A DNA stretch of 64,000 nt, taken from assembly GCA_002179805.1 (NCBI GenBank), contig NAVB01000318.1:1-64000 (forward strand), given 5' to 3'. Below the pieces are notes generated by a model that saw only the letters and a program-made list of their open reading frames with translations, made no database searches and was not told where the DNA came from. This DNA comes from Acanthamoeba lenticulata (Eukaryota > Discosea > Longamoebia > Acanthamoebidae). Every line of letters begins with the position of its first letter. The first letter of the stretch is position 1. A program made the position numbers and the translations under genes. Below are positions 1-10,130 of the stretch, piece after piece.

Positions 1-12
1 GGGGGGGGGGGG
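1..12. repeat. Poly-G run at window edge
   Basis: The window opens with twelve consecutive G. On the minus strand this is a poly-C run inside or next to the PIG-T-like gene, so it may be the pyrimidine tract of an intron. Other C/G homopolymers in the window (near 5367, 5815, 11830, 15257 and 28416) lie in introns or non-coding sequence. No function is assigned. Confidence 0.5.
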
Positions 13-1810
13 ATGGAGGAGGGACGTGGGCCACACACCTGACGTAGGCCGGGATGACCTGCAGGAGCTGCGCGCTGATGGGCCGATCGTTGCCGTTGTG
101 GAGCTCGACCGTCAGACCGCCCTCCTGCTGCCCGTGCCCGGTCGTGTAGCTGCGGCAGACCAACAGCGCCCCGTCAGCCATCCGCGCGCGGCTGGGAGGG
201 GAAGACGAAGAAGAAGAACCGGTGGATGTGGAGCTTGTCCGCAGGCCAGACGAGTCCGCCTTCGGCCTCCCGCGATTTGTGGCGCACGGGCAGAACAAAC
301 GTGGTGTTGAGCACGCTGATGTCGTATCGCGTCAGTCCGGGCGGCAGCTCGTTCGCCTCCTCTCCCTGCTGGTCCTCCTGTTCCCCCGGAGAACGCGGTT
401 GTGAGCTTGATGACCCGCCCCGCGACATACAACGCAGGGGACGTAGACGGTACCGAAAGCAGCGAGCGGTCGACATAGATGGCGCTGGTCCGAGCCAGCG
501 GGCACGCCGACTGCACCGCGGACGAGCCCAGCAGCGACACAAGATCAACCTCTGATGGGACGAGACCGTGCCGGTCATGGTTAAATCAAGTCCTATCTCA
601 CAGCAGTCCGACGCAGGGCGAGACGCACGAGCGTTGATGTCGGCAACGTTGGAAGATGGCGCCAGCACCACGCTCAAGGTCTGCACGAGCTGGACTTCGG
701 TTCCGTTGACCTGTACCATGTGAGAGGGGGAGCCACGGTCAGCCCAGGCGAACAAGGGAGAAGGGCGCAGGAATCGTCACCAAAACGTTGAGAGTCAGCG
801 ATCGGAAGCGGCTGTCGGCAAGCTGGACCGGGTTGATGAGCGACCCCAGACCGGCCTGCGCCCCACGTCGACCCCTATCCTCAGACCAGCTCCTTTAAAG
901 TGGTGCAGCAATGCAGGAGGGAGTTACCTTGAGGCGGCAGGGCAGCAGCTTGGCCCAGGGCGTGAGGTTCTCCGTGCAGACGGCCTCGCGCGGCAGGGCG
1001 CCATAGCGCAGCGAGCCTGTGGTCCGTGCCCTCACGTCAGTTTCGAGGGACAGACGCCCCATTGGAGGAGGGGAGGGGGGAGGTGCCGCACCTCGCTCGG
1101 CAGTGGAGGCCAAGGCCGGGCGGAGGAGGGCGTGAGGCTGACAGGTGCTCTTGATGTCGATCAGGTCGAGCGAGCCGCACATGAGGCCCGACAGGGAATG
1201 GGTGAGGCCCTGCCACTGCTCCTCCACGCTGGCCCAACCAACCAGTCAACAACTGAGCGCAGCGCAGCTCAGCAGGACATCACACCTTCGCTCGGCCGAG
1301 GGCTCGAGCCACGCCCACAACTCGGCACCCACGGGCGCGGGCAGCAGAGGCTGACCCCACTGCACGTAGTCCCAGCGACCCTGAACGTGCGCGTCCAAGA
1401 GTGGCCAGTGAGTCTACGAGCCCACTGAGCACGCGCACCACGAATCATGGGCGGCACATCAAAGTGGTATACCTGCGTGAGCGCAAGGTGCAGCTCTTGC
1501 ACGGCAAATCGTTGGATGATCTGCCCCAGCGTCTTGGGGAAGAGGCCAAAATGCTTTGCTCGATCTGTACCAACGCATGAGCTGAGGCAACTCCAGGCCT
1601 TGGAGGAAAGAAAGTGAAGCGTGGCCTACCTGTGAGTTGGCTCGGCGACGGCTGCCACCGTGTGGCAAATTGCCAATGTGCCAGCACCTTGCCATCCTGA
1701 AGAGGGCGCACAAGAAACTCTTCATCAAACGAGTAGTCTTCTTGCGCGGTTGCAAGAAGCAGCAGCGTCGCGCCGCATAGAAAGGCCAGGAGGCAGCGCT
1801 TGCTCTCCAT
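1..1810 (-). CDS. PIGT: GPI transamidase subunit PIG-T/GPI16 homologue, 3' part missing
   Basis: PIG-T is an ER-membrane subunit of the GPI transamidase, which transfers preformed GPI onto proteins with a C-terminal signal. The start at 1810 gives a hydrophobic signal peptide ending near TAQED, followed by the family N-terminus (FLVRPLQDGKVLAHWQF). Removing GT-AG introns gives family blocks in the right order: LFPKTLGQIIQRFAVQELHL (about 1484-1545), WDYVQWGQPLLPAPVGAELW (about 1300-1365), a block ending in SLDLIDIKSTC (about 1140-1210), LPREAVCTENLTPWAKLLPC (about 925-990), QTLSVVLA (about 665-690), and CPLARTSAIYVDRSL (about 455-505). The last blocks, with NTTFVLPVRH (about 265-315) and VELHNGNDRPIS (about 75-110), run off the left edge, so the C-terminal luminal part and membrane anchor are outside. 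Exon edges are inferred. Confidence 0.88.
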
Positions 1811-1907
1811 CTTGGGTGACCCAACTGCTTTTCTTTTTCTCCTTTACCCTTGTTTTTTGGCATTTCATTTTTACTTTACATTTACTTTTTTTTCACAAAC
1901 AAAATAT

Positions 1908-2357
1908 CTACTTGGCGAGCATCATCTTGACGAACTCGTCGTAGTTGATCTGGCCGTCTCCGTCGACGTCGGCCTCGCGGATCATCTCGTCGACCTCCTC
2001 ATCGGTGAGCTTCTCGCCGAGGTTGGTCATGACGTGTCTCAGCTCAGCGGCGGAAATGAAGCCGGTGCCGTCCTTGTCGAACACCTTGAAGGCCTCTCGA
2101 ATCTCCTCCTCACCCTCTGAATCCTGAAGCTTCCTTGCCATCATAGTCAAGAACTCAGGGAAATCGATGGTGCCGTTGCCGTCGGTGTCGATCTCCTTGA
2201 TCATTTCCTTCAGTTCGGCCTCAGTGGGGTTCGCGCCAAGAGAACGCATCACGGTGCCCAGCTCCTTAGAGGTGATCTTGCCATCACCGTCACGGTCGAA
2301 GAGAGAAAAGGCCTCCTTGAACTCGGCAATCTGTTCCTCGCTCAGCTGCTCGACCAT
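1908..2357 (-). CDS. CAM: Calmodulin
   Basis: This intronless gene encodes 149 residues, the normal calmodulin length. Four EF-hand calcium loops lie at residues 21-32, 57-68, 94-105 and 130-141. Each begins with Asp and ends with Glu at position 12, so all four should bind calcium. The central linker ([13 protein letters not shown]) and the [10 protein letters not shown] segment, with the Lys that is trimethylated in many species, are conserved. Differences from animal calmodulin are mostly conservative, for example [12 protein letters not shown] in loop 3. As the cytosolic calcium sensor it would regulate kinases, myosins and phosphatases. The gene lies 97 bp from the PIG-T start, same strand. 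The lack of introns contrasts with most neighbours and suits a highly expressed gene. Confidence 0.98.
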   Translation of the reverse strand: MVEQLSEEQIAEFKEAFSLFDRDGDGKITSKELGTVMRSLGANPTEAELKEMIKEIDTDGNGTIDFPEFLTMMARKLQDSEGEEEIREAFKVFDKDGTGFISAAELRHVMTNLGEKLTDEEVDEMIREADVDGDGQINYDEFVKMMLAK

Positions 2358-2437
2358 CTTGGTTGTCTGTGTGTGTGTTGTTTGTCGCTACGCTTGCGTC
2401 TTCGTTTTGTGCTGGCAGCTGCTTCATTTAGCTATGG

Positions 2438-2442
2438 CCAAT
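2438..2442 (+). promoter_or_regulatory. Inverted CCAAT box upstream of calmodulin
   Basis: A CCAAT pentamer on the plus strand lies about 80 bp upstream of the minus-strand calmodulin ATG, so it is inverted relative to the gene. Position and motif fit a proximal promoter element, but five bases can occur by chance. Confidence 0.3.
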
Positions 2443-2610
2443 CGGAGAAGACCAAAACCGCGTGGACAGGCAAAGCGACGGTCTGCCGCCAGGTTTCTGT
2501 GAGTAGCCCCAACGACGCTGGCTTCTCGGAGGACTTGGCAGCCAAAAACGAAGACTTCCACCCACAGCCCACGAGCTGCTGCAATGGTTGGGTGAATAAT
2601 ACTGTTGTCT

Positions 2611-3354
2611 TTACGGCTTTTTGGCATAGACATTACGGGCGAGGTAGGCCTTGATGCGCTCCTGCTCTGCAACCCCTGTGAACAGCTTCTTCACCTCCGG
2701 AAAGCTGTCCAAAAGGGCTGGGCTGGCGCTGTCAGCACGCTCAAAGATGAGCGTGAGGACGCCCCACAGCCGCAGGTCGGCGTAGCTCAACTGCTCCCCG
2801 AAACATTCGTGAGGAAATGGCCCAAGTAGCACGACCTGGCTCAAGAAAGGTACCTTAGAGCCAACGAAGAAGCCGTTTGAACCATTCTTCTTCAGCAGTG
2901 CAGCTAAGTTGGTGAGGTGCTTCGGCAGCTTCTCTTTCAAGAACTGCTCTACAGCTTGAGCCTTCTGTTCGGCCGGGGTGTAAAAGGCAGCAGCAACGAA
3001 AGCTTTTGAGAAGTCCTCAACGCCCTCAAAGGCTTGGTCGATGAGCGCCTCCTCGTGGGCATTAGTGCCGTTGTAACCGTGTCTGCGCGCAAGGTAGCGT
3101 GTGATTGCCCCACTCTGCACAAGTGTGAGGCCAGGCTCCTCATAGAGCGGAAGCTGCCCGAAGGCAAGCTTGCCAGCAGCAATCAGGCGAGCCTTGACCT
3201 CAGGCCATTCGCTGTAGGAGACGCCAGCAAAGTCATAGTCGACGCCAACAAAGTCGTAGTCGACGCCAGCATCCTCAAGCATAAGTCGTGGAACTTCTCC
3301 ACGGCCCGTCACGTTGAAGTAGGTCAGCGTGGGCTTGGTAACTGGGCTGGCCAT
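2611..3354 (-). CDS. Sigma-class-like glutathione S-transferase
   Basis: Cytosolic GSTs conjugate glutathione to electrophiles; sigma-type members also act as prostaglandin isomerases or peroxidases. The N-terminal thioredoxin fold starts TLTYFNVTGRGEVPRLML, whose Tyr is the expected catalytic residue. A GQLPLYEE block supplies the cis-Pro and LVQSGAITRYLARRHG the glutathione-site QS. The helical C-terminal domain follows to 2611. I chose the ATG at 3354 (MASPVTKP), nine codons inside the longest open frame, because it sits about 44 bp from a TATA box. One intron (2791-2853) is inferred between FFVGSK and LSYADL, the usual contiguous GST motif. The spliced product is 226 residues, slightly long because of a 7-residue tandem duplication near residue 40. 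Confidence 0.9.
   Translation of the reverse strand: MASPVTKPTLTYFNVTGRGEVPRLMLEDAGVDYDFVGVDYDFAGVSYSEWPEVKARLIAAGKLAFGQLPLYEEPGLTLVQSGAITRYLARRHGYNGTNAHEEALIDQAFEGVEDFSKAFVAAAFYTPAEQKAQAVEQFLKEKLPKHLTNLAALLKKNGSNGFFVGSKVPFLSQVVLLGPFPHECFGEQLSYADLRLWGVLTLIFERADSASPALLDSFPEVKKLFTGVAEQERIKAYLARNVYAKKP
2791..2853 (-). other. In-frame 63-bp intron of the GST gene
   Basis: On the minus strand it begins GTACCTTTC and ends GGGGAGCAG. It is 63 bp long (a multiple of three), phase 0, and has no stop codon in frame, so retention would insert 21 residues without breaking the protein. It interrupts the conserved FVGSK/LSYADL block, which is why I treat it as an intron rather than coding sequence. Confidence 0.8.
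3220..3270 (-). repeat. 21-bp tandem duplication in GST coding sequence
   Basis: Two 21-bp copies (3220-3240 and 3241-3261) differ at two positions and are followed by a 9-bp partial third. They encode the repeated segment GVDYDFV/GVDYDFA before the conserved EWPEVKARL region. The insertion lies in the variable loop after the first helix and keeps the frame. Confidence 0.85.
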
Positions 3355-3397
3355 TGTTCTACACGAATGTATTCCCTGCATTCAGAGTTGCCTGGAG

Positions 3398-3403
3398 TTT
3401 ATA
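3398..3403 (-). promoter_or_regulatory. TATA box of the GST gene
   Basis: The minus strand reads GCTATAAACTCC here. TATAAA lies 44-49 bp upstream of the chosen GST start codon, the same spacing as in the glycoside hydrolase gene at 6563. Confidence 0.6.
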
Positions 3404-3584
3404 GCCCTTTGCTCACGGCGATATGTACCTTTCTTCTTATGCTAACGGCGATACCTGGCTTCAAGGTAAACACCAACAGAAACAATGATGCTATTGGGTG
3501 CCAATTCCATGGAAAAGTACTTTCTTCGGTACGTTTCCCGGTCGAGTAATGGGCAAGGAATTTGCATAAATGCAACAACTAATA

Positions 3585-6563
3585 TTACACGAAGAAGGCA
3601 GACGCAGAAGCCAGAAGCCAGCCAAGGCCGCTGCGCAAACCAGCCGCAGCAGAGTTGCCATCGTCACCACCGCCGTTGTCGGGGCAATCAACCTGGCTGC
3701 CGCCCACAAGCTCGTACGTCACGGACTCAATAAGCATGTAGTCTTCGACGTGCGGGCTGGTGCTGGAGGCCGAGAGGTAGATTGAGACAGCCATGGTGTC
3801 CGTGGGCGTTGGCCGCACCGAGTTGTTGTAGCTGCGCACAAGCTTGTCGTCGAAGTAGAAGGAGAAGTTGCCTGGCAAGTAGTGGATGGAGAAGTTGTGG
3901 AAGTCCAGCGAAGGGTTAGGGGACAGAGTAATCCAGTCAAGGTACTTGTAGCCAGCGGGACCGTCGTAGTCCAAAAACCCATTGGTGGTGTTGCTGTAGG
4001 AGTGGAAACGGATGTAGTCACCCGCTGGAGTTCCCGAAAGCTGTTGGAGAACAATAATGAACAACATCAACATTGGCACAACGAAAATGGGACCGAATCC
4101 AAATTGCCGGCGCTAGCGTACCGCCAACTGGCTCTGGAAGCCGGTGTTCGAGAGGCCCCGGAAGCGAGCAGTGTAAATACCGTAACCGAATTGGTTGATC
4201 TTGGTTACCACGCCACCGCCGGTGAAGTTGGCGCCGCTGCACGTGCTGCAAGGAGAGATGCTCAGCTTGAGCTTGCCATCCTCCGTCGAGACCTTGCTGG
4301 CTGAGAAGGCGATGCCATCCCTCGTCGTCGTGAGTGGGGTCCACACACTGGTGTCGAGCTCGCTGCCGAACGAGTACGTGCTCAATTGGGCTGTGCGTGC
4401 AACGTGTCATGCTGGTGAGCCTCATCATTGTCCCAGCCCATTGGCCCAGCACGCGAGACAAATCGTGGTTTCGACACGTACAGGCATCAAGCGAGCAGTC
4501 GAGATTCTGGAAGCCGGGCTGGCACGTGCAAACGCCCGTCGAAGTATCGCAGCAGCCATTACCCGAGCAATCGTTCGGGCAGGTCAGCTCACCTATCGTA
4601 TGTTGTCAGACAAATTACCTGGTAAAAGACGGTGGTGAAGGGGATGACACATACTCAGACAAACGGAAGAAGACAGGCCAGTGGAGGCGCTTTCGTGCAT
4701 TGTCCAGAGCTGCGGGATAAGGTTGGTCATTTCGTCGACCAGGATGGTGTAAGGCTCATCTGTAAGGCGTTACGATGTGATTCAGAGTGACTTTCGGCGA
4801 ATAATACAAACGCTCATCTTTCGCCCAATAGGGTGTATAATAAGAAGAACGTACCATCTTTGTTTACTAGACCATAATTTCCATTCTCTCCGTCAGGCGA
4901 GCGACCCTCGGCGGGTTGATCCACCCACTGGAACCAGTGCGCGCCAACAATGTAGGGCAGAACTGCCAGGCGAGTGGTGTAGTTCCTGTAACCGGCAGCC
5001 CTCTGGGTCTGCGTATCCACGAGCAAGCCGCCGCCCTTATTGCTGGGCAGGCCCGAGTCCTGTTGCACCGACGGGAACGATTAGAAACCTCGTGTGTATC
5101 CACCACTCTCTGCGCCGTGGTAAAGGAGCGTACTCTGCCCATGTAGGCAAACTCGCCGATGAGGATCGGCCTCTGGGAGATGTTGTAGTACTGGTTGACG
5201 CGGTTGAGCGGCGGGCCGTAGGGCTCGCTCGCGCTAGGATAGGCATTTATTGATACCACTTCGTTGTACTCGCCGCAAGCCTTGATCACTGGGGCTCGGG
5301 GCTGGCCCATAAACCGCACACCCAGCAGCATGTGGTACGGGTCGTACTGCTTGATCGCTTATATGTCCCCCCCCCCGGCGACTCGGTTAGTTCAGCTTTG
5401 GGGATCTCCTGTTAGGCGAATGGGGTGTGCATACCAGTGCGGCACACATTGAAGAACCGGACCGAGGTCTGGTAGGCGAAAGCATCCGCGTCCGCAGTGT
5501 GATTGGTCGACTTGGGCGCCCAGGTGAAGGGGCCGTCAAGGCTCGGGAAGGTCGTGTTCCTTGTGTACAAATGGCGAACCACAAGTGAGTGGACCCTTCG
5601 AATAACAGAATGCGTCATTTTTTGCTGCGGACGCACCAGGCCTGGTTGAGCGCCTCAACGGTCGGATACTTGTTCTTGAGGAATGACACGGCTTGGATGT
5701 GGCCAGGCGCAGTGGCGTCCAGGGTGATCAGCATGCGATCGAGGAAGGTACTGTTGAGACGCCTGTCGTCTCCTTGGACGTCAGGACCCCACCACATCTA
5801 GATGGCAAAAGAGAGGGGGGGGGGGTAAGCAACGGTCAGTAAAACGCGCACGAAAAAGGCGAGGTGGACACGAACCTCATTGTCGAGGAAGTAGCCGATG
5901 AGGAGAGGATCATTGCGGAAAGGAAGGCAACCGGTCTTGACTGCGCTCACAACGGCGGCCTCCCAGGCCGGGTCATAGACGTCCGGAAACATGCCATTGC
6001 TCCAGCCAGTAGTGACGCCAATCTTGCCAAGGGACAGGGCCCTGGTGTAGGGCATGCCCTTGGTGATGGCCACGCTGTCGCACCAGGCGCCCATGGTGTT
6101 CATGGACCACGAAACAATGCGCGACACGGCGGCATCGGCCCACGCCGACTGGTTGGCGTACTTGGCAACCACTGTGTCGTGGTAAGCCCTGGTTCCTGTT
6201 GTCGTTGTTCATAATTAGTAAATCCAGATGGGCTTAAGAGGACTGGAGAACCCAACACCGCACCGTTCAAAGAGCTGTCGCCGCCGTAGTTCACAACATC
6301 AACGCCGGTAGAGAAGAAGCGTTCGCCTTTCGGATCAACAAACCACCATGTGCCTCCGTCCGACTTGGCCACAGAGAAGAAGCATTTGTTGGGGTAGCCG
6401 AAGTCCACCGTGGCCTCAGCGCCTGCAACACAGAAGCAACACAAGATAAGAAAAATGAATAACTTAAATTTTCTTAAGGTTCAGAAATACCAGAAGACAG
6501 GCTGAGGACAGCTACGCCGAACAGAAGGACAAGGACCAGAAGACAAGGGTCGTGGTGTGTCAT
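3585..6563 (-). CDS. Secreted agarase-like glycoside hydrolase + EGF + GH16-like domain, probable GPI anchor
   Basis: The ATG at 6563 begins a signal peptide (LLVLVLLFGVAVLSL); intron 1 is 6423-6490. The N-terminal two-thirds read as a clan-A (beta/alpha)8 glycoside hydrolase of the agarase-like type: WWFVDPKGERFFSTGVDVV, VVAKYANQSAWADAAVSRI, LLIGYFLDNEV (candidate acid/base Glu), PILIGEFAYMG (candidate nucleophile Glu), VGAHWFQWVDQP, and NYGLVNKD joined to DEPYTILVDEM. Next comes an EGF-like module (CPNDCSGNGCC...CTCQPGFQNLDC, exon 4482-4592). A concanavalin-like GH16 domain follows (4122-4390 and 3585-4040): INQFGYGIYTARFRG, DFHNFSIHYLPGNFSFYFDD. The protein ends in a Ser/Gly stretch and hydrophobic tail (GLGWLLASASAFFV) like a GPI signal. 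The GH16 ExDxxE catalytic motif is not visible; YIRFHSY sits there. Substrate is unknown; bacterial, algal or cyst-wall polysaccharide are possibilities. Confidence 0.68.
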
Positions 6564-6941
6564 GGCTTGGTGCTGGTGAATGGCGAAGGTACAGGTTTCT
6601 GGCCTTTTATAGTACCCTCATGTAAGTCCGATAGGGTAACGATTACGGCCAATCGGTGGCGGCAATGGGGAACAGCGAACCAGTCACGGAACGTTGTTCG
6701 GCTTCATTCAAATCGGTTGTTGCACAACAGTTTCCCGCACCTGCCTCAGGCGTCATGAGGTGCGATAAGTGAGCATCCAGCCAACCAGAAAAAAGGCATC
6801 TTGCCGAACTGGCGACTGGTGTGCAAGCGGTGCCTACGAGCTTCGGCCACTGCGAGGAAGGGCTCTGTCAATAAAACGGTGCTGCGATCGGTTCACACTC
6901 GTTTCATTTGATAAGAAAGTTGTACTTCGGGTTTGCGGGTC
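6564..6941. other. Intergenic region upstream of the glycoside hydrolase gene
   Basis: This 378-bp gap carries the TATA box of the minus-strand gene starting at 6563 and, on its far side, the 3' end of the minus-strand gene stopping at 6942. No convincing coding frame or RNA gene was seen. Confidence 0.5.
6605..6611 (-). promoter_or_regulatory. TATA box of the glycoside hydrolase gene
   Basis: The minus strand reads TATAAAAGGCC. TATAAAA lies 42-48 bp upstream of the ATG at 6563, which supports that start codon. Confidence 0.65.
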
Positions 6942-7460
6942 CTACTGGGGGCGGTAACCCCGGCCAAAAGAATGTTGTGCCTTAGTTGTTGTTGGTGTTG
7001 TTCGTGTTGTGGTGGGCGGTCCGGCGGTGTGGAACGGAGGTGGCGAGACGAGATGTCGAGCGTCTCCCGAGGTGGGAACGTGAGGCATGAACTGAGTGCC
7101 GTTGGGAAGGTTCAGGAGGGGCGCGTAGAGCAGGGCCTGTGCGGCGTGCGCTGCGGCGGCCGGACCACTAACAGCGCCGGCGGACGCGGGGTAGCCCAAC
7201 GACTGCTGGAGGAGGTGCGCGAACAGGTGCGGGTTCAGTTGGGCAATTTGCGCGGCGGCTGCCATCTGCGCCGCGTAGGCCTGCTCAGGAGTCAGATGTT
7301 GCGGCACGGCAGCGGTGCTGGTGCCTGGGATGGCCGGTGCAGAATAGACGGGACTGGCCGCAGCGCTCTGCTGCGACGGGGTGGCTGGCGGTGATGGTGA
7401 AAGCGGGGCAGCCTGCCGTGATGGCAGAGCCGACCGCGCGGTAAGCACCGACCTGCTGTG

Positions 7461-7496
<36 letters not shown>

Positions 7497-9938
7497 AGTG
7501 GAGGACGCCGATCGTGACTGTGAGTAGGATGGGGGTAAAGGCAGCGGGGCAGAGGTCGGTTGCGGCGGCGGTGGCGGTGGCGCTGGCAGTCGCGCGTTTT
7601 GGAGAGAGGCCTGCAGCGCCGCCGGTGGGTAGGTGGCACCGAGCAAGAAGCTCGCGAAGCCAGGCAAGTTGAAGCCACCAGCAGGCGGAGCGACAGCTGG
7701 AGTCGGGCTCGGCGCCGGCGCGACGGAAGTAGAGCCGCGCACTGTAGCGCTCCGCGGGGTCGCCTTCTCGGGTTCACTGTTGTCATCTTCATCGTCGAGA
7801 ATGATCTCCTCAAATTTCAAGGACTGGGCTCTTTCCGATTTGGGAGCAACGGTGGCCACAGGCTGTGCGTCGCTTATGTGAGTGGATGGCTTGGGCGATG
7901 TCTCCTTGACCAGTGGAGGCAACACAGGCAGCTCTGCTTTGGGCGCTGTTTTTATTATTATTATTATTATTTGTTTTTGTTTTTGTCGGTATTGGTATTG
8001 TTAGAATAAAAACAAAAGACTTTAAGTCATACGGCGTGGCGAGAGGCGTACTTGGGGCATCGGGAGAGATGAGGCTCAGTAGAGCGGCGACGGCATTGTC
8101 CTCCTCCTTCGGCTGCTTGTGAGTCTTAAGCAAATTGCTCAACCCCTCTGAGATGCTGGGCTTGCTTTTGAGGGCCTCCTTGCCCGGTTTTGGCTCCGGC
8201 ACGTCGTCCTTATCCTCCCGCCCACGGTGTTTCCTGCGCTGGGGTGCACCCTCCCTCCTCGCTTGCTTGTGGTCCTCCTCGTCTTCCTCGGCGATCTCTT
8301 CTCTCTGTTGCCTCTTTCGGTCTCGCCGCTCTTGTTTCTGCTTCCGCTTGGCCTTGATCCGTTCCTCCTCGGCACGGATCTTGGCCTCTCGCTCAAGCTT
8401 GACCCTTTCCCGCTCCTCCCGTGCGCGGAGCGCTCTCCGCACTTCGCGCTGGTCTTTCGTCCCTCCCCGATGCTTGGGCTGATCGCTCTCAGCCTCGTCA
8501 TCACTGTCCCTGCCGTCGCCCTTTTTCTCGCTGCCTCGCTCCCTTCGCGACCGCTTGGTGCGCGTTTCGTTCGTCTGCGGTTGTTGTTTTGAGTCTGAGT
8601 CGGTGGTCGACTTGCGCTTGGCCCGGCGCGTCGGTTGCGTAGACGGTGTGGTGGTGAGTTTCTTGTCTTCCTGGCTGGTGCTTGCGGGTTCGCCCTCTTC
8701 CCCGTCGTGCTCATCCTTGGCGCTACTCTCTTGGTCGTCTTCCTCCGTCCAGTGGCTCCACAGCTGCAACGATCGCAGCTCGGCCGAGAGGCCCTTCAGT
8801 CGCTTGCGTTGCGCCTTGGCCTTGGTGGGCGGCTCCTCGCGCCGCTCGGCCACTGGCTCATCGCTCTGATTGGCCTCGTCGCCTGACTCCTTGACGCTCT
8901 CCTTTTGGCGCTGCGCTCGCGGCTCGGGCTCCCGGTCGCTGGTGGCCTCAGCCTCTTCGCCGGCTCCAGACTTGCGCATACGGCGCAGGCGACGGCGCTT
9001 CGACGGCTGGCTTGTGCTGTCTGCCAGCTCTTGCGACAAGTCGTCCTCACCTCCACCCTCTGCGACTGGCTCTTCGCTCTGACTGTCTCGCGCATCCTTC
9101 TCGTGCTTCTCGGTGGACGCCTCACGATCGTTTCCGGTCGCAGCCACAAGTGCCGCCTCTCGAATCCTCGCTCTTGTCCGCTCATCCAGCGCCTTCCAGC
9201 CTTCAGGCATGCTGGCACAACTCTTTCGTCGCGTACCTGTCATCACCGAATGATGGCACAATGTGGTCATTCGCACTGAAGCTCTGCAGTCAGTCTGCAG
9301 GGCACAGCATAGATCATACCTCGAGAGAAGCCAGACTTTACGGCATCAAGATGGTTAAGGCAGTAGCTGCAAGGTTGCTGGGGGTCGCACCAGGACAGAC
9401 GATGCCGCTTACATTCGTCCTCACCTGGCCAACAACAACGAAATGAGGACCGAGCAGGAGGGCACATCCAGGTAGGCGAGTATTGCTGCGTACCCAGCTG
9501 GTCCGATGGGCGAAGGACGGAAGTGACCCACGGCAAACGCCCGTTCTCTGATGTGTAGGCAGCAAGAGGGGCATTTGTCTTAACCACGTAGTCATAGCGC
9601 GAGCGAGCGTTTGCTTGTTCGGGCTTGTTGTTGTTGACGGCGGCGGCAGCAGCGCGAGCAGCCTTCTTGGCGGCACGTTTGGCCTTTTTGCCTTCTTGGC
9701 CGGGGCGAACTCCGAAGAAGACTTGGCTCATATCAAACGCAAAGTCGCGATCGCTGGTAAAGGGGATCCCCTTGAGCGAGAAGTGGTCAACTCGAGCCTG
9801 TCCATGGCGGATGGTGATAAGCTGTTGGTTCAAGCTCAATGTGATTGACAGGAACCGTAATACCTCGGGCGAAATGCGAGCATTCTTGGTGAACTGTTTG
9901 GCCATTAGCAACATGTACAAGCGCCTTGCGTGTGACAT
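6942..9938 (-). CDS. Large low-complexity, Lys/Arg/Glu- then Ser/Pro/Ala-rich protein, probably nuclear
   Basis: The family is not recognised. The first ATG (MSHARRLYMLL) is at 9938. A folded-looking N-terminus (AKQFTKNARISPEVLRFLSI) is followed by Cys/His-containing sequence (DECKRHRLSWCDPQQPCSYC), possibly metal-binding. Next is MPEGWKALDERTRARIREA, then about 350 residues of charged sequence with many RKR/KRRR clusters that would serve as nuclear localisation signals and a likely coiled coil (about 8260-8440). Intron 7946-8051 restores the frame from SPDAP to PKAELPVLPPL; it contains a (TTA)n run. The C-terminal third is Pro/Ala/Ser/Gln-rich with a CTG-encoded poly-Ser tract. Two further short introns near 9320 and 9440 are inferred from phase. 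It may be an RNA- or chromatin-associated protein; that is a guess from composition. Confidence 0.6.
7463..7496 (-). repeat. CTG/CAG trinucleotide repeat encoding poly-Ser
   Basis: About eleven CTG triplets on the plus strand are read as AGC on the minus strand, giving a Ser run inside the low-complexity C-terminal region of the gene ending at 6942. Such tracts often vary in length between strains. Confidence 0.9.
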
Positions 9939-10130
9939 CCCGTTGCCTGCCGCACCCAAGTGTTAACATACCGTCAAACGGACAATAAAAACCGACGATT
10001 CAAAATAAAATAAAATTAAAAAAAGGCCAAAACACCAGGCTTTGACCGACAGGACAACAACGCTGACGCCTAGCTCAGCAGATGAGCTGATAGGAGAGAG
10101 AGGCCTTGGGCACACCGATACGCTCAAGGC

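Noticed and set aside
8139..8714. Alternative minus-strand frame through the charged low-complexity gene
   Set aside because: It is the same repetitive Arg/Lys/Glu codons read in another frame; the chosen frame continues across both flanks.
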